Positions 1-7,390 of a stretch of DNA of 18,655 bases are shown here, one piece after another. The DNA comes from Microcaldota archaeon (lineage in GTDB: Archaea; Micrarchaeota; Micrarchaeia; Micrarchaeales; Micrarchaeaceae). The stretch is from the NCBI GenBank assembly GCA_021829015.1, contig JAJZOJ010000029.1, positions 1-18,655 on the forward strand, read 5' to 3'. Under the pieces are notes generated by a model. It saw only the letters and a list, made by a program, of their open reading frames with translations. It made no database searches and was not told the origin of the DNA. The translations under genes were made by a program, and so were the position numbers. Position 1 is the first letter of the stretch, and each line of letters begins with the position of its first letter.

Positions 1-1239
1 TCCGATCTCAAGATCGAGTCCGAGGACGTAGGCAAGACCATAAGATACGCTAGGGATTCCGATCTCCCATTCATAATAGACAACCTGAGGTTCTTCGCCG
101 GAATGGCCAGGAACCTTGAGGGCAAGGCATCGGCAAACTATTCAGGGATCGGGACCAGCATTATATCAAGGGAACCTGTAGGGGTTGTATCTGCGATCGT
201 CCCGTGGAACTACCCGCTGTACATAGCGATATGGAAGCTTGCGCCCGCACTTGCCGCTGGTAACACTTTGGTGATAAAGCCGGCGAGCTACACCCCGCTC
301 TCACTCCTTAACTTCGCAAAGCTCACCGAGAAGCTGCTCCCAAAAGGGGTCCTCAATTTCGTTACCGGTCCAGGGGATGTCATAGGCAAGGAGCTTGCCT
401 CCAGCAGCAAGGTAGACATGGTAGCATTCACGGGGGACGTGTCGACGGGCAAGGACATAATGAGGTACGCCTCCTCGAACCTAAAGAAGGTACAGCTCGA
501 ACTGGGAGGCAAGGCCCCATTCATAGTCCTTCCAGGGGCGAGGCTGGAGGCGGCGGCCGAGGGAGCGATAGTCAGCGCCTTCTGGAATACCGCGCAGGAC
601 TGCACCGCGACTACGCGCGTATTCGTACACAAGAATGACAAGGACAGGCTTGTCAAGCTGCTCGTCAGCAAGGCAAGGCGCATAAGGATAGGCGATCCGT
701 CTAAGGAGCATACGGACATGGGGCCATTGGTATCCGAGAAGCAGCGGTCCAGGACAGAGGAATACGTAAAGTCCGGACTGGATGAGGGTGCAAGGCTGGA
801 GTTCGGCGGGAATAGGCCCAAGGCGCTTAAGAAAGGGTTCTACTTCGAGCCCACGATATTCACGAATGCGAAGCAGAGCATGAGGATATGCAAGGAGGAG
901 ATATTCGGTCCTGTCCTTGCAGTCCTTGAATACAACAAAATTGACGATGCGGTCGAGCAGGCAAACGACGTCATATACGGCCTTGCCGCATCGGTATGGG
1001 GGAGCGACATAACTAAGCTCATGGACGTCGCCAGCAGGCTTAACTTCGGAACCGTATGGATAAACGAGCATGGAATGCTGGTGAGCGAGATGCCCCACGG
1101 AGGATTCGGGCAGAGCGGCTTCGCCAAGGACCTTTCAGCATATTCATTCGAGGAGTACACAAGGGTGAAGCACATATACGTCGACAGGAGCGGCCTAGAC
1201 AGGAAGCCGTGGTACTATGTCGTGTATGGTGACAAGTAG
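1..1239 (+). CDS. Aldehyde dehydrogenase, gamma-aminobutyraldehyde dehydrogenase-like (5' truncated by window)
   Basis: NAD(P)-dependent aldehyde dehydrogenase that oxidises an aldehyde to its acid, probably in the cytosol. The frame is open from base 1, so the N-terminus lies outside the window; the first internal ATG (103) is not the true start. The 412 visible residues cover most of a family of about 480. Seen: PWNYP in the cofactor site, LVIKPAS, the general-base Glu in LELGGKAP (about base 499) and the catalytic Cys in QDCTA (codon 601-603). The C-terminal MLVSEMPHGG and the FFAGMARNLEG segment recall E. coli YdcW/PatD, a gamma-aminobutyraldehyde dehydrogenase of putrescine breakdown, so an omega-amino or betaine-type aldehyde is the likely substrate. 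Family assignment is firm; the substrate is inferred from remembered similarity. It lies 61 nt upstream of a second aldehyde dehydrogenase that has its own TATA-like box. Confidence 0.9.
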   Translation, partial: SDLKIESEDVGKTIRYARDSDLPFIIDNLRFFAGMARNLEGKASANYSGIGTSIISREPVGVVSAIVPWNYPLYIAIWKLAPALAAGNTLVIKPASYTPLSLLNFAKLTEKLLPKGVLNFVTGPGDVIGKELASSSKVDMVAFTGDVSTGKDIMRYASSNLKKVQLELGGKAPFIVLPGARLEAAAEGAIVSAFWNTAQDCTATTRVFVHKNDKDRLVKLLVSKARRIRIGDPSKEHTDMGPLVSEKQRSRTEEYVKSGLDEGARLEFGGNRPKALKKGFYFEPTIFTNAKQSMRICKEEIFGPVLAVLEYNKIDDAVEQANDVIYGLAASVWGSDITKLMDVASRLNFGTVWINEHGMLVSEMPHGGFGQSGFAKDLSAYSFEEYTRVKHIYVDRSGLDRKPWYYVVYGDK

Positions 1240-1258
1240 CTTTGCCCAACCGATGCCC

Positions 1259-1267
1259 TATAAATAA
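1259..1267 (+). promoter_or_regulatory. TATA-like box for the second aldehyde dehydrogenase
   Basis: TATAAATAA lies in the 61-nt gap between the two aldehyde dehydrogenase genes, 34-42 nt before the ATG at 1301. This spacing fits an archaeal promoter with a short leader, so the second gene may be transcribed independently of the first. Confidence 0.5.
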
Positions 1268-1300
1268 TCTTTCTCAGAAGCAGTATTTTAGAGATCCTGG

Positions 1301-2674
1301 ATGCTTGGCATGAAGATAAAATCCGTAAACCCCGCGACGCTTGAGACCAATGGCGAGTTCGATGAGTTTGACAGGAGTACCCTAGAGCGCATTTGCGCCG
1401 ATGTGGGCACCGCCGCGGAGAAATGGGGGGCGCTCCACGTATCTGACAGGGCATCCATGATGCTAAGGCTGTCAGCTACGCTGCATGCCAACAAGGACAA
1501 ATATGCAAGTCTAATAACCGCGGAGATGGGAAAGCCGATAGGGGAATCCGTTTCCGAGGTGGAGAAATGCGCCTGGATGGCGGAGGTTTACGCCTCCAAT
1601 GCTGAGAAATGGCTGCATGACGAGGATGTGAAGACAGAGGCGAGGAAAACGATAGTATCTTTCGAGCCGCTCGGCACGGTGCTTGCCGTCATGCCGTGGA
1701 ACTTCCCGTTCTGGCAGGCGCTCAGGTGCGCGGTTCCGGCGATGTGTGCGGGAAATGCCGTAATACTGAGGCATTCCAACTCCGTGCCTATGTGCGCCAT
1801 GGCAATAGAGGAATCGTTCGAAGCTGCGGGCTTCCCCAAGGACGTGTTCAGGACAGTAATAGCAGACCACACCGCGGTAAAGAGGATGATAAGCAGCAAG
1901 TACATAAACGGTGTTTCCGTAACAGGGAGCATCGATGCGGGCAGGGAGATCGCAAAGGCGGCGGCACGCTCCATAAAGAAATGCGTGCTGGAGCTCGGGG
2001 GCTCCGATCCGTTCATAGTGCTTGATGATGCTGACATGCAGCTCGCATGCGAGAAGGCGAGGGATGGCAGGAACATATCCTCAGGGCAGAGCTGCATAGC
2101 GGCCAAGAGGTTCATAGTGGTAAGGAAGGCATCTGAGGAATTCACTGAAGGGCTGGTGCGGCTGACAAAGGCAGTAAAGGTCGGCGACCCGAAGTCAAAG
2201 GATACCGAGGTCGGCCCGCTCGCCAATTCGCAGCAGCTGGAGAAGCTGGAATCGCAGGTCGGCGAGGCGGTCTCAAAGGGAGCAAAGGCCGAGTGCGGAG
2301 GCAGGAGAATCGATGGAAAGGGATACTTCTATGAGCCTACGGTATTGACTAACGTCAAAAAGACCATGCGCGTGGCAAAGGAGGAGGTCTTCGGCCCGGT
2401 CTCCACAATAATAATTGCAAGGAACGAGGATGACGCGGTAAGGATAGCGAACTCGACAAGGTACGGCCTTGGGGCAAGCGTGTGGACAAAGGATTCTGAT
2501 AAGGGAGAGAAGATAGCAAGGAGACTGCAGGCAGGTTTAGTGTACGTCAACGGAATCGTGAAATCCGATCCTAGGATACCTTTCGGGGGCGTAAAGGAAA
2601 GTGGAATAGGAAGGGAACTCTCGAGGTACGGGCTACTTGAGTTCACTAACATAAAGCCCATAGTGATAGCATAG
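1301..2674 (+). CDS. Aldehyde dehydrogenase, succinate-semialdehyde dehydrogenase-like
   Basis: Full-length NAD(P)-dependent aldehyde dehydrogenase of 457 residues. Seen: NPATLE at the N-terminus, PWNFPFW (132-138), general-base Glu231 in LELGGSDPF, catalytic Cys265 in GQSCIAAKR, and EEVFGPV near the C-terminus. The PWNFPFWQ and HSNSVPMCA segments resemble the GabD1/YneI branch that oxidises succinate semialdehyde to succinate, so that is the best guess; other omega-acid semialdehydes are possible. The cofactor-binding Lys-Pro usual at this place (LKP) reads Arg157-His158 here. The GabD1 branch often has Lys-His, so the Lys-to-Arg change is the unusual part. ATG 1310 is an alternative start three codons in. 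The aminotransferase begins 4 nt after the stop, so the two are probably co-transcribed, matching transamination followed by aldehyde oxidation as in a GABA shunt. Confidence 0.9.
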   Translation: MLGMKIKSVNPATLETNGEFDEFDRSTLERICADVGTAAEKWGALHVSDRASMMLRLSATLHANKDKYASLITAEMGKPIGESVSEVEKCAWMAEVYASNAEKWLHDEDVKTEARKTIVSFEPLGTVLAVMPWNFPFWQALRCAVPAMCAGNAVILRHSNSVPMCAMAIEESFEAAGFPKDVFRTVIADHTAVKRMISSKYINGVSVTGSIDAGREIAKAAARSIKKCVLELGGSDPFIVLDDADMQLACEKARDGRNISSGQSCIAAKRFIVVRKASEEFTEGLVRLTKAVKVGDPKSKDTEVGPLANSQQLEKLESQVGEAVSKGAKAECGGRRIDGKGYFYEPTVLTNVKKTMRVAKEEVFGPVSTIIIARNEDDAVRIANSTRYGLGASVWTKDSDKGEKIARRLQAGLVYVNGIVKSDPRIPFGGVKESGIGRELSRYGLLEFTNIKPIVIA

Positions 2675-2678
2675 TGGT

Positions 2679-4082
2679 ATGATGCAGAAAAACGACAGGC
2701 TTAAGATAGGAAAATCGATGAAGCTATTCTCCAAGGCGCTAAAGGTAATGCCAGGAGGGGCCAGCTCGAATGCGAGGCTGTGGACAACGGCGCGGTTCTG
2801 CCCGATATACACCCCTTGCACCATATTCGCCAAGAAGGCCTACGGGTCGCACATATGGGACGTGGACGGGAACAAGTATATAGACTACAGGCTGGGCTTC
2901 GGCCCTATAATACTCGGGCACAGCTACCCGAAGGTAATCAACGAGATAAGGAAGGAGGAGAAAAAAGGGACTATATACGCCCTTGACAACGAGCTTGAGC
3001 TCAAGGTCTCGGAGCAGATAATAAAGATGGTCCCGTGCGCGGAGATGGTCAGGTTCTCCGTAACAGGGACTGAGGCGACGATGCATGCGATAAGGCTTGC
3101 GCGTGGATACACGGGCAAGGACATCATAATCAAGTTCGAGGGCCACTACCATGGAGGGCACGACTACCTGCTCTATTCCACTGATCCGCCGTACGACACG
3201 AAGATAAGGCCTTACCCGCAGTCCCTTGGAATACCGAAGAGCATAAGCAAGCTCGTCATAGTGGAAACCTTCAACAACTTCGATTCCATAGAAAAGACGG
3301 TCAGGCGCTACCACAAGAGGGTTGCCGCGATAATACTCGAGCCGATAATGGGGAATGCGGCTGGAATAATGCCAAAGCCAGGGTACCTCAAGTTCCTGAG
3401 GGAACTTTGCGACAAATATGACATACTCCTCATATTCGACGAGGTGAAGACCGGGTTCAGGGTATCGGGAGGAGGGGCTCAGAAGCTCTACGGCGTAAAG
3501 CCCCACATAGCCACGTTCGCAAAGTCGATGAGCAACGGCTATCCGATATCCGCAATAACGGGGCAGGAGGAGATAATGAGGCTTTTCGGCCCGGGCAAGA
3601 ACCATGTCAGGCAGGGCGGCACCTACGCAAGCAATCCGATATCGCTTACGGCGGCAAAGGCGACCCTCGACATACTGAAGAACAAGGCAGTCTATTCCAA
3701 GATGAACAGGTACGGCACCAGGCTCATGCGCGGCGTGAAGAAGGTTCTGGACGACAATGAGGTCAGTGCCGTGGTACAGGGCCATCCATCAATGTTCCAG
3801 TTCATTTGCACTAACAGGGACAGCATATACAACTACAGGGAGCTGCACAACCAGTACGGGGCGGATTTATACTCGAAGATACAATACTGGATGCTCATGA
3901 AGGGAGTCATGGTTGACGAGGACATCCAGGAGTGCTGGTACACCTGCCTGTCCCATGACCAGCAAGGGGACCTGAAGGATACCCTCGATGCCTTCGAGTT
4001 CGCCGTGAAGAGGGCGAAGAACTCAAGGTTCAAGGCCAAGAGGTTCAAGCTCGATAATGGATCGTCAGGAAGACACTTTTGA
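2679..4082 (+). CDS. Class III PLP-dependent aminotransferase, HemL-like
   Basis: 467-residue fold-type I, class III aminotransferase that uses pyridoxal phosphate. Seen: MPGGASSNAR (24-33) and WDVDGN (60-65) as in glutamate-1-semialdehyde aminomutase, phosphate-binding GTEA (130-133), the GHYHGG aromatic segment (155-160), LEP (220-222), cofactor-binding Asp254 in IFDEVKTGFR, Schiff-base Lys282 in FAKSMSNG, and GGTYASNP. The N-terminal half is strikingly HemL-like. However, the lysine neighbourhood differs from the usual HemL GKxIGGG, and the setting behind two aldehyde dehydrogenases points to an omega-amino-acid transaminase (GABA, lysine or similar) rather than haem synthesis. It starts 4 nt after the preceding stop with GTGGT just upstream, so translation is probably coupled. 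Its last 18 nt overlap the 3' end of the opposing dehydrogenase gene. Family sure, substrate unknown. Confidence 0.88.
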   Translation: MMQKNDRLKIGKSMKLFSKALKVMPGGASSNARLWTTARFCPIYTPCTIFAKKAYGSHIWDVDGNKYIDYRLGFGPIILGHSYPKVINEIRKEEKKGTIYALDNELELKVSEQIIKMVPCAEMVRFSVTGTEATMHAIRLARGYTGKDIIIKFEGHYHGGHDYLLYSTDPPYDTKIRPYPQSLGIPKSISKLVIVETFNNFDSIEKTVRRYHKRVAAIILEPIMGNAAGIMPKPGYLKFLRELCDKYDILLIFDEVKTGFRVSGGGAQKLYGVKPHIATFAKSMSNGYPISAITGQEEIMRLFGPGKNHVRQGGTYASNPISLTAAKATLDILKNKAVYSKMNRYGTRLMRGVKKVLDDNEVSAVVQGHPSMFQFICTNRDSIYNYRELHNQYGADLYSKIQYWMLMKGVMVDEDIQECWYTCLSHDQQGDLKDTLDAFEFAVKRAKNSRFKAKRFKLDNGSSGRHF

Positions 4083-5234
4083 GACTGTCATGTCCCTGAG
4101 CTTCAGCTTCCTGAAGAACAATTCCGAGTTTATGCATGGATCGTCCAGCGGCTTCACTCCAATCGAGTCTATCTCCTTCTTAACGAGCATCTGAGCGATT
4201 ATCGAGGGAGGAACCCCGGTATCCCATGAGCCTGCAGGGATGTTGTGCCTCTTTTCGGTCTTTGACTTGCAGAGCATCACCACCTTGCTGCGCTTCCCCT
4301 TCCTCTTTCCGGTAATCTCAACCCTGAGGAACTCGACATCGTTTATCTTAACGTCCTTACCAGGTATGAACCTGTTGAGCATATGCACCGTGACGTCTAT
4401 CGGCCGGATACGCTGCCCGTGGAGCAGCTTGACCGGATTCTCGTCCATCAAACCCGAGTTTATCAGGAACTTTACCTGGTTCACGAACCCGCTGTCGAAT
4501 CCGCCGCGGAAGCTGCATTCCTTGATGCCCTTGCTCCTGAATCTCCCTGGAAGCGTAGCGAGCTCGGAGTGCAGGGTGTAGAAGCAGTCGACCGTCCCCA
4601 CGGGCTGCGGGAACGGTATTCCTGTCGACCCGCTGAAGGGCTCGACGAACTTCATCTTGCCGTCCGAGAGTACAGCGGGCTTCTTTGAGAACTCGTCGGA
4701 AACCGTATACATCGAATACGGGACTACGAACGGCATGTGATAATCGGTGTAGTCCTTGTCGGCGAACTGTATGTGCACTGAGTCTATTCGCTCGAAGTCC
4801 CTTGCGCCATGGGCTGCCATCACGTTCGTTATTCCAGGAGTGGAGCCGCAACCGAGAAGCGCGAGCACCTTCTTCTTCCTGAACCTGCCGTCGAGCTTCA
4901 GCTGCTTTATTGTAGTGTGGTAAAGGCCCCCGAGATCCAGGTAGCTGACCGAGTTCCTTAGGCAGTGCTCCATGACCTCCAGGTTCGAATAGTAGTTAGT
5001 AGCATTGACCAGCACGTCAGCCCCGTCGAGGACGCTGTCCATCGAATCCTTGTCGGCGGAGTCCGCAAATGCGGGCTTTATCCTTTTGTTACCCAGGGTT
5101 GAGATTAGAGCCTTCGCCTTCTTGATATCCTCCCTGCCCGCAATGACTATCTCGCCGTTGAATGTCTTTGATAAATCGGTAGATATCACACGTCCCATCT
5201 GGCCATAGCCACCGAGAACAACTATCTTCGCCAT
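4065..5234 (-). CDS. Saccharopine dehydrogenase / lysine 6-dehydrogenase-like oxidoreductase
   Basis: 389-residue NAD(P)-dependent oxidoreductase of the saccharopine dehydrogenase-like group. An N-terminal Rossmann fold opens with VVLGGYGQMG. Downstream are the family-typical VNATNYYSN, YLDLGGLYH and GCGSTPGITN segments, the last close to the PGMIN-type segment of lysine 6-dehydrogenases. A C-terminal substrate domain follows. The frame opens to an ATG at 5264, but I choose the ATG at 5234. Its protein begins directly at the Rossmann strand, AAGGTAAT precedes it by a few bases, and the only TATA-like box (CTTTAAG, 5267-5273) would be too close to the upstream ATG. It converges on, and overlaps, the aminotransferase gene. 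Candidate roles are lysine 6-dehydrogenase, saccharopine or carboxynorspermidine reductase; beside aldehyde dehydrogenases a lysine or polyamine role is inferred. Confidence 0.82.
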   Translation of the reverse strand: MAKIVVLGGYGQMGRVISTDLSKTFNGEIVIAGREDIKKAKALISTLGNKRIKPAFADSADKDSMDSVLDGADVLVNATNYYSNLEVMEHCLRNSVSYLDLGGLYHTTIKQLKLDGRFRKKKVLALLGCGSTPGITNVMAAHGARDFERIDSVHIQFADKDYTDYHMPFVVPYSMYTVSDEFSKKPAVLSDGKMKFVEPFSGSTGIPFPQPVGTVDCFYTLHSELATLPGRFRSKGIKECSFRGGFDSGFVNQVKFLINSGLMDENPVKLLHGQRIRPIDVTVHMLNRFIPGKDVKINDVEFLRVEITGKRKGKRSKVVMLCKSKTEKRHNIPAGSWDTGVPPSIIAQMLVKKEIDSIGVKPLDDPCINSELFFRKLKLRDMTVSKVSS

Positions 5235-5266
5235 TGGATTACCTTGGAATTGGATGGATGCCAAGG

Positions 5267-5273
5267 CTTAAAG
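5267..5273 (-). promoter_or_regulatory. TATA-like box for the saccharopine dehydrogenase-like gene
   Basis: On the minus strand CTTTAAG lies 33-39 nt upstream of the ATG at 5234. It sits in the 81-nt gap between this gene and the end of the AAA ATPase gene and helps decide the start. The match to a TATA consensus is weak. Confidence 0.35.
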
Positions 5274-5315
5274 CGGTTGGCGTGCGCATGCGGTGATGCT
5301 GCCATTATCCGAGAA

Positions 5316-6839
5316 TCAGATTATGTTGATGGCGAACCATCGTATCATGCCCTTGAGCTTTATCCTCCATGATGAGGTGTTCTTCTTTATGTCGTTCACC
5401 ATCGTCTTGTAGAGTATCTTCTCCTGGGGGTCGAGCTTCCCCTCCTTCACCACTACCTGCTTCTTGCCGTCTATTGTGGATGTTTCCGTTTTGGTTATGA
5501 CGTCCTTCTTCACCATGGAGTACCACTCGTCAAGGGAGCTGCCGCTGTAGTCCTTGTCCTTGAGTATCGACATGACGTCCCTCATCGAATACTCCCTGCT
5601 CATGTTGTGCTCGAACTCGTGGAGCAGCGGAAGCATAGCCGCCTTGTCCGCGATCCTTTCTATGTCAGCTGGAGAGTACCCCATCGTCGCCCTTGACAGT
5701 CTGCCGTAGTGCAGGTTGCTTACCGGCTTGTTCCTCGTGTAGTACCTGAAGAGCTCCTTCCTCGTCTTGTAGTCCGGCGGTTTCAAATATACGCTGTCCC
5801 CGAATCTTCCGCTCCTCTTCAGTGCGGGGTCTATGTCCCACGGGTTGTTCGTGGCGCCTATAACGAATATGCCCTCGGGGTTGCTCTCAACGCCGCTCAT
5901 CTCGACCAAGAACTGGTTTACCGCAAGCCTAAGCGCGGAGCTGTTCCCGCCGCCGGGCTCATCGCCACCTCTCTTGACTCCGAGAGCGTCAAGCTCGTCG
6001 AAGAATATTATGCACGGGGTGTTCTTCCTCGCCTGCTCGAATATCGCATGGAGGTTCTTCTCCGTGTTCCCGGTATACATGTCCACTATCTGGTTCACCC
6101 TCGCGATTATCACGTTCGCGCCTGCCTCGCCGGCTACGGCCCTGACTATGTGGGTCTTTCCCGTTCCGGGCGGGCCATATAACAGCAGGCCTAGGCCAAG
6201 CTTCTTGCCGTACTTCCTGAAGAGGTCCGGCTTCCTTATCGCGAGCACCACGTTTTCCGTCAGGTACTTCTTTACCTTGTCGAGGCCTATGACGTCCCCG
6301 AAGGTTATGTCGGACTTGAAGAAGCTCACCTTCTTTATCTGGCCCTCCTCCACTACGTCCTTCTGGTCCTCCTTAGCAACCTGCAGCTGCTGCGAGCCGG
6401 ATGAAACCCCGGAATCGACATGTATGAGCGAGTCTATGTGCTCCAGGCGGTTCTTTGCCTCCGCATAATCAGGATTGTTGGACAGGGACTTCTCGTACCA
6501 GTACCTTGCACCTACGAGGTCATTGCTGTTCTCAGCTATGTCCCCTATTAGCAGAGGAGCATCGGCGCTCTTGGGCTGCAGCGTTAGGACCATCTCCAGG
6601 TCGCGCTTCGCGCCGTCAAGGTCGTTGGATACTCTCTTTGTGAGAGCCCTGTTGAAGAATGCGTCCGCATACCTTTCGTCTATCTTTATTGCCTCCCCGT
6701 ACTCAGCTATAGCCTCGTCGAACTTGCTTTCCTCGAATAGCGCATTGCCCTTCTTCCAGTGCTCCTTGGCGGCGATGTCCACTACATGCTCTGCGGAATC
6801 GTTCCCCTGCTTGCCCCCATTGTCGTCTTGGCCGGCCAT
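5316..6839 (-). CDS. TPR-repeat AAA+ ATPase, Cdc48/proteasome-ATPase-like
   Basis: 507-residue protein joining TPR repeats to one AAA+ ATPase module. Residues 1-20 are polar and probably disordered. Three TPR-like helical hairpins follow at about 21-124 (EHWKKGNALFEESKFDEAI starts the first), then a linker to about 170. The AAA module has Walker A GPPGTGKT (222-229), Walker B IIFFDE (277-282), a second-region-of-homology GATNNPWDIDPALKRSGRFG carrying candidate Arg fingers 342 and 345, and a sensor-2 helix near GYSPADIERIADKA. The last 100 residues match nothing I recognise. Such ATPases remodel or unfold proteins as hexamers; the TPR part probably recruits a partner. No membrane segment and no protease domain are visible. 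The start is supported by a TATA-like box 41-56 nt upstream. Function beyond ATP-driven remodelling is unknown. Confidence 0.9.
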   Translation of the reverse strand: MAGQDDNGGKQGNDSAEHVVDIAAKEHWKKGNALFEESKFDEAIAEYGEAIKIDERYADAFFNRALTKRVSNDLDGAKRDLEMVLTLQPKSADAPLLIGDIAENSNDLVGARYWYEKSLSNNPDYAEAKNRLEHIDSLIHVDSGVSSGSQQLQVAKEDQKDVVEEGQIKKVSFFKSDITFGDVIGLDKVKKYLTENVVLAIRKPDLFRKYGKKLGLGLLLYGPPGTGKTHIVRAVAGEAGANVIIARVNQIVDMYTGNTEKNLHAIFEQARKNTPCIIFFDELDALGVKRGGDEPGGGNSSALRLAVNQFLVEMSGVESNPEGIFVIGATNNPWDIDPALKRSGRFGDSVYLKPPDYKTRKELFRYYTRNKPVSNLHYGRLSRATMGYSPADIERIADKAAMLPLLHEFEHNMSREYSMRDVMSILKDKDYSGSSLDEWYSMVKKDVITKTETSTIDGKKQVVVKEGKLDPQEKILYKTMVNDIKKNTSSWRIKLKGMIRWFAINII

Positions 6840-6879
6840 CCCAAATCATGAGTAGGTTTTGTAAGGATACACTATGGCG

Positions 6880-6895
6880 CTATATATTTATAAAG
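6880..6895 (-). promoter_or_regulatory. TATA-like box for the TPR-AAA gene
   Basis: The minus-strand sequence CTTTATAAATATATAG lies 41-56 nt upstream of the ATG at 6839. It overlaps the stop codon (6888-6890) and last two codons of the RNase HI gene. The AAA gene therefore appears to have its own promoter embedded in the end of its upstream neighbour. Confidence 0.55.
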
Positions 6896-7325
6896 ATTCA
6901 TCTGGCGACGATGCCACCTTGTCGAGGAGGATATTCAGGGACTTGTCGACAGCGGCTATGCGCGGGTTCTCCCTCCTCACGTTCAGGAATTCCGTACTGT
7001 GTAATCTTCTGGATATTTTTGATATTTCCCTGTTGAGCGCGGAAAGCGGTAGGGACTTGACCCTGTAAGTACCGTTCAGCTGTCTGACGACGAGCTCGTT
7101 GTCCGAATAGAGGGTGATGGAGAGCTGCCCAAGTTCGTACTTTGACTCGCACCATTTCAGCGCGATGAGTATCGCCTTGTACTCCGCGAAGTTGTTGGTC
7201 GCCTTTCCGTTGTACTCCGAATGCCCGTGGATCATCCTGTCGTTTTCGTAGGCCATGAATCCAGAGGCGCTGGGGCCAGGATTCCCCCTTGCCGCCCCGT
7301 CGGTGTAAATGGTTATATGCCGCAT
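6888..7325 (-). CDS. rnhA: Ribonuclease HI
   Basis: 145-residue type 1 RNase H, which cleaves the RNA strand of RNA-DNA hybrids using two metal ions (R-loop and primer removal). Seen: Asp9 in YTDGAARGNPGPS, Glu48 in NNFAEYKA, Asp75 in LYSDNELV, and Asp127 in the C-terminal helix segment RRENPRIAAVDKS, together the DEDD catalytic set. The usual His before the last Asp is not obvious, as in other archaeal and retroviral-like type 1 enzymes. The frame stays open 38 codons upstream, but the ATG at 7325 puts the first catalytic strand at its normal place. It also lies about 25 nt below the TATA-like box at 7350-7363, giving a nearly leaderless message. The gene diverges from AMMECR1, 65 nt start to start. 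Confidence 0.93.
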   Translation of the reverse strand: MRHITIYTDGAARGNPGPSASGFMAYENDRMIHGHSEYNGKATNNFAEYKAILIALKWCESKYELGQLSITLYSDNELVVRQLNGTYRVKSLPLSALNREISKISRRLHSTEFLNVRRENPRIAAVDKSLNILLDKVASSPDESL

Positions 7326-7349
7326 CGGATTACTTGGTACCGCACAGCT

Positions 7350-7363
7350 CAAATATTTATAGG
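7350..7363. promoter_or_regulatory. Single TATA-like box shared by rnhA and AMMECR1
   Basis: CAAATATTTATAGG reads as a TATA-like box on both strands (CCTATAAATATTTG on minus). It is the only AT-rich element between the two divergent starts at 7325 and 7391, each roughly 25-40 nt away. One box may therefore drive both genes. Confidence 0.55.
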
Positions 7364-7366
7364 TTG

Positions 7367-7382
7367 AGAGACAATCGTCTCT
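7367..7382. repeat. Inverted repeat in the AMMECR1 leader, candidate operator
   Basis: AGAGAC-AATC-GTCTCT is a perfect 6-bp inverted repeat with a 4-base spacer. It lies between the shared TATA box and the ATG at 7391, over the expected transcription start. It could be a regulator site or a small hairpin; no regulator is identified. Confidence 0.35.
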
Positions 7383-7390
7383 GTGGGCAA

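Noticed and set aside
481..1098. Antisense open frame of 205 codons over the first aldehyde dehydrogenase
   Set aside because: The sense frame is a clear aldehyde dehydrogenase with its catalytic Cys; antisense openness comes from composition.
2739..3785. Long open frame (348 codons) on the minus strand inside the aminotransferase gene
   Set aside because: The plus-strand product has all class III aminotransferase motifs in order. The antisense frame reads as Tyr, Arg and Leu-rich filler with no motif and results from codon bias.
2679..4082. Naming the aminotransferase hemL
   Set aside because: The N-terminal half is HemL-like, but the lysine-site segment differs and the setting is catabolic, with no other haem genes in the window.
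5709..6468. Plus-strand open frames over the AAA ATPase gene
   Set aside because: They are antisense to the Walker A and B region, whose conservation explains the sequence.
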